A DNA stretch of 64,000 nt. Origin: UBA2882 sp051877575 (GTDB lineage Bacteria; Bacillota; Clostridia; Lachnospirales; Lachnospiraceae). The number at the start of each line of letters is the position of its first letter. The stretch's first letter is position 1. The stretch covers positions 1-64,000 of the forward strand of contig JBJEJA010000034.1 of NCBI GenBank assembly GCA_051877575.1. Direction: 5' to 3'. The notes under the pieces are model-generated. The model was not told the DNA's origin. It saw only the letters and a list, made by a program, of their open reading frames with translations, and did no database searches. Shown here one piece after another: positions 18,664 to 25,463 of the stretch. The position numbers were made by a program, and so were the translations under genes.

Positions 18664-18824
18664 AGAGCGAAATACACCCTTCGCACAAATCTTCGATTTG
18701 TACTCTGGGTATTTCGCCCTTGCAGGGAGCAAAGTCACGCCTGCGTGACTTATACAAATGCTACCGCATTTGAGGTAATGCCGGATACGGCATAGTGTTC
18801 GTAACCGGATAGCCTAAGCTATCC
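18664..18824. repeat. Array of five hairpins, candidate oriT region
   Basis: Five palindromes lie in 161 bp, directly upstream of the relaxase. The first is a nested hairpin (GCGAAATAC at 18667 with GTATTTCGC ending 18717, inner ACAAATC/GATTTGT). Then come AAGTCACGC/GCGTGACTT (18732-18751), CAAATGC/GCATTTG (18755-18772), ATGCCG/CGGCAT (18778-18793) and GGATAGC/GCTATCC (18807-18824). All but the outer first stem are perfect. Position and structure fit an origin of transfer or single-strand structure used in mobilisation. An open frame that runs through this stretch is not a gene. Confidence 0.65.
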
Positions 18825-18910
18825 ACTCACTTATATAATCCTTCCACCTCTTTCCCTAAGTAACATTTACGAGAGGAGGAAGCACTATCGAAAGAAATTC
18901 ATTTATTCAG

Positions 18911-20470
18911 ATGAGCAAGCTCCACAATGTCCGTGGCAGGATTACTTATATATCCAGTCACGCCAAGCAAGAAAATCTGTATGCGGTTTATGAAACCACA
19001 GACCGTCTCTACTGGACGGAGCTTGCACGATTTAACCAACAGGAATTTCTAAAAAGAGGTACGGAAGGGAAATGTATCGAGGCAAGGGAACTGATTATCG
19101 CCCTGCCAGAATCCTTTCCCGACCTCTATGAACCTAACAAGCTGTTACAGATGTTTACCAACCGCTTTAAGGAAAAATATGGTGTGGAGTGTGTATCAGC
19201 CCTGCACCACAACAAACGCAAAACCAACTATCATATCCATCTCATCTTTTCTGAAAGGGAGCTGTTACCGGAACCCATAGAAAAGATTGCAACACGCAAT
19301 ATGTTCTACAACGAACAGAAAAAGCATGTACGAACCAAGAAGGAGATAATGGATGATAGTGGGAATATCCGCAAAGGTTGTAAGATAGTTAAAAAAGGAG
19401 AAGCCTATGAGCGTACCTTATTTTCTGCCAAGAACAAGTTGTTTAAGCAGGAGAATTTTCTGGATGAGGCAAAACGCTTCTATACCGTTCTTATCAATCT
19501 TCTCATAGAGGACGATAAAGATAAGCTCCATGTGTTCGATAAAAACGGATTGTACCTTGCCACTAAGAAAATCGGCAAGAATAATCCCAAAGCAGAGCAG
19601 ATAAGGGAAGACAATGAGGTGCGTATGCGATGGAATTATGAGGTGGACCGGGCGATTGTCAGTGAAGTTCCTGAAGAGAAGATACGACAGATAAAGCAGG
19701 AATGGATTACGGATCGTGTCAGGGAATCTATCGAGATATTTGGCAGGCGACCGGACAGACTTGCTGGAATAATTACAACTGCTATTATGAAACTGGCACT
19801 TCTGATTTCAAATGTTTTAGAAGCAGCAAGTAAGTTGAAAGAAAGATTGATTTCAGAATCCCCTATAGAAGCACCGAAAAGAAAAGTGGCAGAAACCCCA
19901 GCAACTGATGTATATGCTGAGGAAGTATTATTGACGCCAGGCATTGCGATTGTTCCAACTGTTGAAAAAACAGAAGTTACAGAACCGCACAAACCGCAGA
20001 TACCACCTAAACCTGCCATGCTACCGGATGCAGCCATTTATTCAAAGTTACAGCGAATTAAGAATGAACTGGATAAGCAGAACGAAATAATCTTCAAAGC
20101 AGAGCATGAGAGGAATTTGCTGGAGATAGACCGAGACGATTTGCGTGGAATTTCAAGACTAACAAAGAAGAGGGAGATTGACAGTAAGATTGAGCGAAAG
20201 AATGAGGAAATAAGTATTCTCAAATCGGGATTATCCGGTATTGTAAAAAGATATGGATTCGATACTGTACAGCAATTCTACAAAGCAATTAAAATCGCTC
20301 AGGATGCCATGTATAAGTATCAGCTGGATGTTGCCAGATGGGAAGAAACCTATGGGGAGAAAACACCACCAAAAGAAACCTTAGAAGAAAGACTGCGGAT
20401 ATATCAAAGAGAAGCTGACAAGCAACATACACAAAGGACTTATCATAATAGAGATAAAGGGGCGAGATAA
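18911..20470 (+). CDS. MobA/MobL-family relaxase
   Basis: A relaxase of 519 residues from the first ATG. It nicks oriT and carries the strand into the recipient. The N-terminal half has the MobL features: SKLHNVRGRITYISSHAKQ, WTELARFNQQEF, and the metal-binding histidine block YHIHLIFSERE near 107. The C-terminal half is charged and coiled-coil rich (about 370-480). The reading frame extends upstream to 18887, where an ATC codon sits 7 bases after a perfect AGGAGG and would add ERNSFIQ; the true start may be there. No other transfer gene is present, so it should be mobilised in trans. Confidence 0.9.
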   Translation: MSKLHNVRGRITYISSHAKQENLYAVYETTDRLYWTELARFNQQEFLKRGTEGKCIEARELIIALPESFPDLYEPNKLLQMFTNRFKEKYGVECVSALHHNKRKTNYHIHLIFSERELLPEPIEKIATRNMFYNEQKKHVRTKKEIMDDSGNIRKGCKIVKKGEAYERTLFSAKNKLFKQENFLDEAKRFYTVLINLLIEDDKDKLHVFDKNGLYLATKKIGKNNPKAEQIREDNEVRMRWNYEVDRAIVSEVPEEKIRQIKQEWITDRVRESIEIFGRRPDRLAGIITTAIMKLALLISNVLEAASKLKERLISESPIEAPKRKVAETPATDVYAEEVLLTPGIAIVPTVEKTEVTEPHKPQIPPKPAMLPDAAIYSKLQRIKNELDKQNEIIFKAEHERNLLEIDRDDLRGISRLTKKREIDSKIERKNEEISILKSGLSGIVKRYGFDTVQQFYKAIKIAQDAMYKYQLDVARWEETYGEKTPPKETLEERLRIYQREADKQHTQRTYHNRDKGAR

Positions 20471-20512
20471 GTCGCCCCTCATCATCGTTACAAATAGCTA
20501 CAAAGAAAAAAT

Positions 20513-20947
20513 TTATCTCTTCTTAAATACAAATTCCGTAGCAATTCTATATACACAATATACAACCCATATTATCCACGTTATTTCCCATTTCATAGTA
20601 ATCAAACTAACAATGATATACATAAGAGCTACTGAAATTGCAACAATCCAATTAAATAGTTTAACTTTCTTCTCCTGCTCTTTTATGGTAACATCAACCA
20701 AATCACTAATAATGTGTTCTGAAAAATCTGTAGTCTGTATTATTTCTCCAGCAAGAATTTCGGAGATTGATATATTAAGAGATGTTGCCAATGGTTCTAG
20801 AAGTGATATATCAGGAAAACCTTTTCCTGTCTCCCACTTGGATACAGTAGCATTTGACACACCAATTTTTTCTGCTAAGTCCTTTTGGGTGTATCCTTTT
20901 TCTTTTCTTATCTGTGCAATCAGCAATCCTGTTTTTACATTATCCAT
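20513..20947 (-). CDS. XRE-family regulator with C-terminal membrane helices
   Basis: A 144-residue protein. Residues about 6-65 are a helix-turn-helix (IAQIRKEKGYTQKDLAEKIGVSNATVSKWETGKGFPDIS), and residues about 95-140 form two hydrophobic helices. This HTH-plus-two-helix layout is common in Firmicutes, where it may place the regulator at the membrane; the signal is unknown. It converges with the relaxase gene. A perfect palindrome lies about 60 bp upstream and may be its operator. Confidence 0.8.
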   Translation of the reverse strand: MDNVKTGLLIAQIRKEKGYTQKDLAEKIGVSNATVSKWETGKGFPDISLLEPLATSLNISISEILAGEIIQTTDFSEHIISDLVDVTIKEQEKKVKLFNWIVAISVALMYIIVSLITMKWEITWIIWVVYCVYRIATEFVFKKR

Positions 20948-21332
20948 ATAAAGAATCCTCCTTGCTTATTATGTCTTAATAATAAACAATGTTTATCTTC
21001 TATTTCAATCAACGCATCGTTGATTGCATTTATTCAGAATTGAAATTAGTAAAATTCATAAAATAATAATTTAATCTATTGCTTATTGTAGCAAATATGA
21101 ACTAGATAATCTACTTGAACTTTGAATGAAATAATATAGATGGATATTAAGAAAAATCTTTCTATAGAAATTACCATACATTCAAAACATCCTCGGTTTT
21201 GTTACAATTAATTCTCAGTATGTAATTTTCAAATGTAATTATGTCAATACTGTATATATCAATTCCATTTTTGATTTTGACTATAAATACGCCATAGATA
21301 TGAAATACGTAAATATGTCTTTGGCTTATATA
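20948..21332. other. AT-rich intergenic stretch with a perfect palindrome
   Basis: About 385 bp between the XRE regulator and the toxin-antitoxin promoter, with no gene I can support. It holds CAATCAACG/CGTTGATTG, a perfect 9-bp inverted repeat with a 3-base centre at 21006-21026. It is otherwise strongly AT-rich. Confidence 0.6.
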
Positions 21333-21361
21333 TTGCTTTATGAACATAATTATGCTATAAT
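21333..21361 (+). promoter_or_regulatory. Promoter of the toxin-antitoxin operon
   Basis: TTGCTT (21333-21338) and TATAAT (21356-21361) are 17 bp apart, 27 bp before the antitoxin start. Confidence 0.7.
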
Positions 21362-21388
21362 TGTGAAAAAAGAAAGGAGCGAAACATT

Positions 21389-21652
21389 ATGCCACTTATT
21401 ATGCCTATTAAGGATTTACGCAATACAACCGAGATTTCTAATATCGCACACAAGGAACAGGAGCCTATTTTTATTACCAAAAACGGATATAGCGATTTGG
21501 TTGTGATGAGTAGTGAATTATACGATAAATTTGCAAGAATGAATCGCATCGACCAAGCAATCTTCGAATCTGAGAAAGAAATTGCTAACGGCGCAGAAGC
21601 AATTGACGCAGAAATAGTTTTTGCAGAATTGGAGAAAAAACATTTTGGATAA
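21389..21652 (+). CDS. Phd/YefM-family antitoxin
   Basis: An 87-residue antitoxin. The N-terminal Phd/YefM fold is visible (MPIKDLRNTTEISNIAHKEQEPIFITKNGYSDLVVMSSELYDKF), followed by an acidic helical tail (about 55-87) that should wrap the toxin. AAAGGAG precedes the ATG. It overlaps the toxin gene and would also repress the operon by family habit. In an integrative element the pair probably favours maintenance. Confidence 0.88.
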   Translation: MPLIMPIKDLRNTTEISNIAHKEQEPIFITKNGYSDLVVMSSELYDKFARMNRIDQAIFESEKEIANGAEAIDAEIVFAELEKKHFG

Positions 21653-21947
21653 ATACAAGGTAAAAGTCAACCCCAGAGCAATCCGTGAATTAGACCAGAT
21701 TTACGAATATATTGCAAATGAGAAATTGGCTCCTGAAAATGCCAAAGGACAGGTAGACAGAATTAAGAAGTCTATTTTAAGCCTAGACACATTTCCACAG
21801 TCCCATCAAGAGCGTAACGAGGGCAGATATGCCGGAAAAGGCTACCGTCAGTTACTGATTGATAATTATATCGCCATTTTCCGCATTGATGAACCATGCA
21901 AAATAGTTTATGTAGTAACAATACAGTATCAAGGACGAAATCTATAA
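21645..21947 (+). CDS. RelE/ParE-superfamily toxin
   Basis: A 100-residue toxin partner (KVKVNPRAIRELDQIYEYIANE at the N-terminus, GKGYRQLLIDNYIAIFRIDE and VVTIQYQGRNL at the C-terminus). The superfamily covers ribosome-dependent mRNases (RelE) and gyrase poisons (ParE); the RELDQIYEYIA opening is more ParE-like, but I cannot settle it. I use the TTG at 21645, which overlaps the antitoxin's end by 8 bases and has GGAG upstream. Confidence 0.85.
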   Translation: MDKYKVKVNPRAIRELDQIYEYIANEKLAPENAKGQVDRIKKSILSLDTFPQSHQERNEGRYAGKGYRQLLIDNYIAIFRIDEPCKIVYVVTIQYQGRNL

Positions 21948-21990
21948 AACAAGCACCAAATGACACTATAAATCATTTGGTGCTTGTTTT
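21946..21990. terminator. Bidirectional terminator, perfect 18-bp stem
   Basis: AAAACAAGCACCAAATGA pairs perfectly with TCATTTGGTGCTTGTTTT around a 9-base loop. It separates the toxin gene from the converging DUF6061 gene. Confidence 0.9.
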
Positions 21991-22004
21991 GACTTAAGAA
22001 TTAT

Positions 22005-22244
22005 TTACCATAGTTCCAACGAATCCTCCGCATCTATCCACATCTGCATAGTCCCGTCAAGATAAAGGCGAGCATACTCCACAGGGTTGTCTATTGCAAG
22101 GGCATTTAACGCACACTCTGAATTAGGTGTGGTCTTTAGTCCTTCCTCTGCCTTTGCACAGTCAATCCGCAGAATATATCCTGCATAAGTGCATATATCA
22201 ATACTATTGTGGTAAATGTTGTAATCTGCATAAATTATGTTCAT
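22005..22244 (-). CDS. DUF6061 family protein
   Basis: A 79-residue soluble protein. The segment KAEEGLKTTPNSECALNALAIDNPVEYARLYLDGTMQMWIDAEDSLE is the family's conserved core. DUF6061 genes are common cargo on mobile elements of gut Firmicutes; no function is known. It is the last gene inside the right end and converges with the toxin gene. Signals for its own promoter were not resolved. Confidence 0.75.
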   Translation of the reverse strand: MNIIYADYNIYHNSIDICTYAGYILRIDCAKAEEGLKTTPNSECALNALAIDNPVEYARLYLDGTMQMWIDAEDSLELW

Positions 22245-22338
22245 TCAACCAATCCTCTTTTCTGTAAAATCTAAAAAGCATTTCAATCAGTTCACATAGT
22301 CCATTCATATTGTGTTATAATGTGTTATGTGATTTTGC

Positions 22339-22436
22339 TTCCCTTATTTTTTCCCTTACGAGGGTTCGTAAAACCTTGTGAAACGATATAACACAAGGGA
22401 ATACCTAAGGGAAAGCTCACCTACAGAAAAGTTAGT
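22339..22436. repeat. Right-end repeats of the mobile element
   Basis: TTCCCTT occurs at 22339-22345 and 22351-22357, and its complement AAGGGAA at 22395-22401 and 22408-22414; the last 9 bases of the stretch are AAAGTTAGT (22428-22436). This mirrors the left end. Between 22245 and 22339 I see no gene. Confidence 0.65.
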
Positions 22437-22448
22437 ATTTATAAGGGG

Positions 22449-22521
22449 TTGCCGAGAATTTAATAATAAATTATAACAGGTAATGCAATCCTTAAATTAT
22501 GTGCTTGCACAATTGGGATTT
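22449..22521 (+). repeat. Promoter-bearing repeat, copy A
   Basis: TTGCCG (22449-22454), 17 bp, TATAAC (22472-22477), then a leader-like stretch with TTGCACAAT. The 67 bases from 22455 match copy B at 25303 at about 57 of 67 positions. Here the promoter points into the 3' end of a gene on the other strand, so it has no evident target. It starts 13 bases outside the mobile element. From 22522 to 22634 no feature is visible. Confidence 0.7.
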
Positions 22522-22634
22522 ATTTATACTTTATTTTTGAAAAATAAGGTCCGCAACGAGCATTTTTCCGCTAGGTCCCATCTTGACCGAAAAATATCCG
22601 GCATAAAAATAACCTTCTTTTGCCTGATCCTCGA

Positions 22635-23438
22635 TTATTTTGCCAGCGCCTTCTTAAGTTGCATATACTTTTCTTTACTGATAGGCAGCTCTGTATCGTC
22701 CTGAAGTGTGGCTTTAAAGCGCCTTACAGAGGCGATATGGCTAAGATTCACCGCATAGCTTTTGTGGATGCGAAAAAACTGCGGCGGCAGGTTTTCCATA
22801 TGCACCGCCATCAGACCGGTCACTTCAAGTTCTCCATTTTCCGTATAGACGATACAGCCTTGGTTCTTGGCTTTCAGATAACATATCTCTGCTGTGCTGA
22901 GATAATGGTACATACCATCCCGTCCGCGAAAGGACAGTGTTTCTTTGTCTGCGCTTGTGGTGTATATGCGCTTCATAAATTCAAAATAGTCGGAATTCTC
23001 TGTTATGTGCTGTTGCTGCAAATGTGACTGTGTCAGCGGAATATCCTGGGCGTGGGAGCCGTGGACATGAGCCAGCCGCAGTTTACCATCAATCCGCCGC
23101 CAGACATAGGTACCACGCACATGGGCATGGAGCACCGTGCCGTCCTCAAGTGCCACCTTAGCCTTGTACCTGCCATAGACCACCCAGGTATTGTGGTCGT
23201 GAAACAGCAGGTGATATTCCTCGTCCGATAGGAGGACGGGAGGTTCCTCATATTCATTTTTTGTTACCTGCAAAAACTCATCCAGTCCCTCGCACCACTG
23301 AAAATCGTTGGATCCAATCCACATGAAGTTGTCCGTCATGGGTGCGGTGGTGTATCTTTTGTCTCGGTTATAAAAGCTACGGACATTCTCCATAGTCATA
23401 CGAATCAGATCTGCTTCTTTGATAAATGGTTTTGCCAT
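22635..23438 (-). CDS. LytTR transcriptional regulator with SnoaL-like sensor domain
   Basis: A 267-residue protein. The N-terminal half (about 10-130) looks like a SnoaL/NTF2-like alpha+beta pocket (MENVRSFYNRDKRYTTAPMTDNFMWIGSNDFQWCEGLDEF, then VHAHVRGTYVWRRIDGKLRLAHVHGSH). The C-terminal part (about 165-265) is a LytTR DNA-binding domain (ISYLKAKNQGC-like strand, FFRIHKSYAVNLSHI). There is no receiver domain, so it should respond to a small molecule rather than a kinase; the ligand is unknown. GAGGTGA lies 7 bases ahead of the ATG at 23438. Divergent from an HD-GYP gene. Confidence 0.85.
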   Translation of the reverse strand: MAKPFIKEADLIRMTMENVRSFYNRDKRYTTAPMTDNFMWIGSNDFQWCEGLDEFLQVTKNEYEEPPVLLSDEEYHLLFHDHNTWVVYGRYKAKVALEDGTVLHAHVRGTYVWRRIDGKLRLAHVHGSHAQDIPLTQSHLQQQHITENSDYFEFMKRIYTTSADKETLSFRGRDGMYHYLSTAEICYLKAKNQGCIVYTENGELEVTGLMAVHMENLPPQFFRIHKSYAVNLSHIASVRRFKATLQDDTELPISKEKYMQLKKALAK

Positions 23439-23473
23439 AGCGTTCACCTCGTTATTATCTTCTCTTTCTCACC

Positions 23474-23502
23474 ATTATACTGACACCCAGAAAAGATGGC
23501 AA
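23474..23502 (-). promoter_or_regulatory. Promoter of the SnoaL-LytTR gene
   Basis: On the minus strand TTGCCA (23502-23497) and TATAAT (23479-23474) are 17 bp apart. Confidence 0.75.
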
Positions 23503-23571
23503 GAATCATATCTTAAAAAATGACAATAATTACCCCGTTCACTTAAAAATACGAGCCGTTTATTTTTTAAA

Positions 23572-23600
23572 TTGAAAATATTTCGGATGTATATTATGAT
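23572..23600 (+). promoter_or_regulatory. Promoter of the first HD-GYP gene
   Basis: TTGAAA (23572-23577) and TATGAT (23595-23600) are 17 bp apart, 62 bp before the start codon. No c-di-GMP riboswitch motif is visible in the leader. Confidence 0.55.
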
Positions 23601-23662
23601 GATAGAGAATATTTGATGCGTTATATTTTATGAAATAGGTATAAGATACGGTAGGTGATATT

Positions 23663-24991
23663 ATGGGTAATTTACTTTTTGGATTTGCAATGTTGCTTTG
23701 GATTTCAGGAATTATATTTTACTGTGCATTATTTCCGATTGTAACGAAAAAATGTTTTTGGGAAAAAACAAGCCTTAAGAAAAATATTTGTAATGTAGTA
23801 GTATGTGTATTATTGATGCCCATGTTAGTGTATGAATATTCTGCTGTTCTTTTTATGTTTTTGGTGGATAGTTTCCATATTAGTGAATTTTCTGTTGAGG
23901 GAATAATTTTATCAGCAGTTTGCGAGATTGTATTCATTCTATTAGCAACATATCTGTATGTTTTGTATTTTAAACCTGTCAATAAAGCGATTGCTATATT
24001 TGTGTATCTTATGGTTACTATAATTACATACATTCCTTCATCATTACCAGCGATGAATGCAAAAAATACAACAATCGGGGATACTGTTCAGATTCTGGGA
24101 GAAAGTATATTAATTCTGGCTTTGGGATATATGTTCTATCATTTTTTGATTATTCCGGTTTCTAAGATTACACATGTCGATAATAAAATTGGAAGAGGAG
24201 CATTTATTATTTTACCGGCTTTTTCATTAGTTTATACTGATATTATAGCAATAATAAATTTTTTGTATGCAGATAATGATATTTTTATGGTAGTCACAGG
24301 AATCTCATCAGTTTTTGTTATATTAGTTGTATGTATAGGATTTCATTATATTATACGGAATACGATGGTGATTAGTGAACTGGAAAAAGCCAAAGAGGAT
24401 GTTAAGACATTGTCTGTTGAGGTCATGGAAGCACTTGCTCGTACGATTGATGCGAAGGATGAATATACAAAAGGTCATTCTATCCGTGTGGCAAAGTATT
24501 CAAGAATGATTGCAGAAAAAATGGGTCTTTCTGAGGAGAATTGTGAGAAAATCTATTATATGGGGCTATTGCACGATATTGGAAAAATCGGTGTGCCAAA
24601 TGAAATCATAAATAAGCCTGCAAAACTGAGTGATGAGGAATACAATATCATTAAATTACATCCGGTGATAGGTTATGATATTCTGTTGGAAATCAAAAGC
24701 CGTCCGGATTTGGCCATAGGTGCAAGGTGGCATCATGAGAGATATGACGGTAAGGGATATCCGGATGAAAAATCCGGAGAAGAAATACCTTTGTTTGACA
24801 GAATTATTGCTGTTGCCGACAGCTATGATGCTATGACTTCCAACAGAAGCTATCGTAAATATCTGCCTCAAGAGGTTGTTCGGGAGGAATTAGAAAAGAA
24901 TATGGGGACACAGTTTGATCCGGAGGTGGCACAACACATGATTTCATTAATTGATGAGGATACGGAATATGTGTTGCATGAATACGAATGA
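23663..24991 (+). CDS. Membrane HD-GYP phosphodiesterase (first copy)
   Basis: A 442-residue protein with about eight N-terminal membrane helices (up to about 235), a short coiled linker (SELEKAKEDVKTLSVEVMEAL) and an HD-GYP domain. The catalytic HD is H304-D305 in LLHDIGKIGVP, followed by HHERYDGKGYP with GYP at 365-367. HD-GYP enzymes hydrolyse c-di-GMP; the membrane part resembles a sensor of unknown input. GGTAGGTGA precedes the ATG. All metal ligands I can check are present, so activity is likely. Confidence 0.88.
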   Translation: MGNLLFGFAMLLWISGIIFYCALFPIVTKKCFWEKTSLKKNICNVVVCVLLMPMLVYEYSAVLFMFLVDSFHISEFSVEGIILSAVCEIVFILLATYLYVLYFKPVNKAIAIFVYLMVTIITYIPSSLPAMNAKNTTIGDTVQILGESILILALGYMFYHFLIIPVSKITHVDNKIGRGAFIILPAFSLVYTDIIAIINFLYADNDIFMVVTGISSVFVILVVCIGFHYIIRNTMVISELEKAKEDVKTLSVEVMEALARTIDAKDEYTKGHSIRVAKYSRMIAEKMGLSEENCEKIYYMGLLHDIGKIGVPNEIINKPAKLSDEEYNIIKLHPVIGYDILLEIKSRPDLAIGARWHHERYDGKGYPDEKSGEEIPLFDRIIAVADSYDAMTSNRSYRKYLPQEVVREELEKNMGTQFDPEVAQHMISLIDEDTEYVLHEYE

Positions 24992-25296
24992 TCCGATACC
25001 TATTCGAAGATTGTTTAAAAAGAAAATCTCTCAGATGATGAAGAAGAACGATAAGTATAAAGATATGATTCTTTCGAAGAAGGAGATAAAGGGATCTGAT
25101 ATTTCTGAAACAACAAAGAAGGATGTGTATAAACATATTTTAGGGCATGGTTCGGAAAAGTTAGAGTTAAAGAATAAGAAGCAAAGAACACTATTTTGTA
25201 ATTTTTTTGCTCCGTATTCATGATATTTATTACCATATCTCTAAAGTATCACTCTCATTTTTATCTGTCCTTTCCTGTAATTATAAAAAGCATTGT
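24992..25296 (+). other. Intergenic stretch between the HD-GYP genes
   Basis: About 305 bp. A lysine-rich open frame of 81 codons (24978-25223) overlaps the end of the HD-GYP gene but has no ribosome site and no recognisable family, so I do not call it a gene. The rest is AT-rich and without visible signals. Confidence 0.5.
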
Positions 25297-25369
25297 TTGT
25301 CAAGAATTTAATAATAAATTATAATGGATAATGAAACCTTTAAATTAAGTGTTTGCACAATCGGAATTT
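25297..25369 (+). repeat. Promoter-bearing repeat, copy B
   Basis: TTGTCA (25297-25302), 17 bp, TATAAT (25320-25325): a good sigma-A promoter whose spacer contains AATTTA/TAAATT. The following leader matches copy A at 22449. This copy drives the second HD-GYP gene with an untranslated leader of about 130 bases. Confidence 0.75.
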
Positions 25370-25463
25370 GTTGAATTTTATAAAACCAAATTGCTTTTCA
25401 AGGATCAACTATCCTCTGGATTTTTTGTATGTAAATATTAAAAACAAATAAAAGGAGTATATT

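Larger units (their letters stand above)
15857..22436. mobile_element. Integrative mobilizable element (Int-Xis-MobL), about 6.6 kb
   Basis: The segment runs from a leftward tyrosine integrase to a DUF6061 gene and carries an excisionase, relaxase, repressor-like HTH proteins and a toxin-antitoxin pair. There is no coupling protein, type IV secretion gene or replication protein, so it should depend on a helper for transfer. Bounds are set by an inverted 9-mer, ACTAACTTT at 15857-15865 and AAAGTTAGT at 22428-22436, just outside clusters of TTCCCTT-type repeats at both ends. The true attachment core was not identified; a few bases of error at each end are likely. The left neighbour is the core hydratase gene, the right neighbour an accessory signalling region. 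Confidence 0.8.

Noticed and set aside
18511..18795. Open frame of 94 codons upstream of the relaxase
   Set aside because: It runs through the repeats and the hairpin array, has no ribosome site and gives a protein without family character.
18664..18824. CRISPR array or integron attC array in the hairpin region
   Set aside because: The stems differ from each other, there are no equal spacers, and no cas gene or integron integrase is near.
15832..22527. Near-repeat AATTGGGxTTTxTTTAT on both sides of the mobile element (15832 and 22511) as attachment core
   Set aside because: It has two mismatches, and the right copy lies about 75 bp outside the end repeats and inside the promoter cassette. 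The sequence is AT-rich, so chance is likely.
24978..25223. Lysine-rich open frame after the first HD-GYP gene
   Set aside because: It overlaps the preceding gene's end, lacks a ribosome site, and lysine-rich frames arise easily from A-rich DNA.
23601..25463. c-di-GMP riboswitch in the leaders of the HD-GYP genes
   Set aside because: Neither leader shows the conserved core of class I or class II c-di-GMP aptamers.
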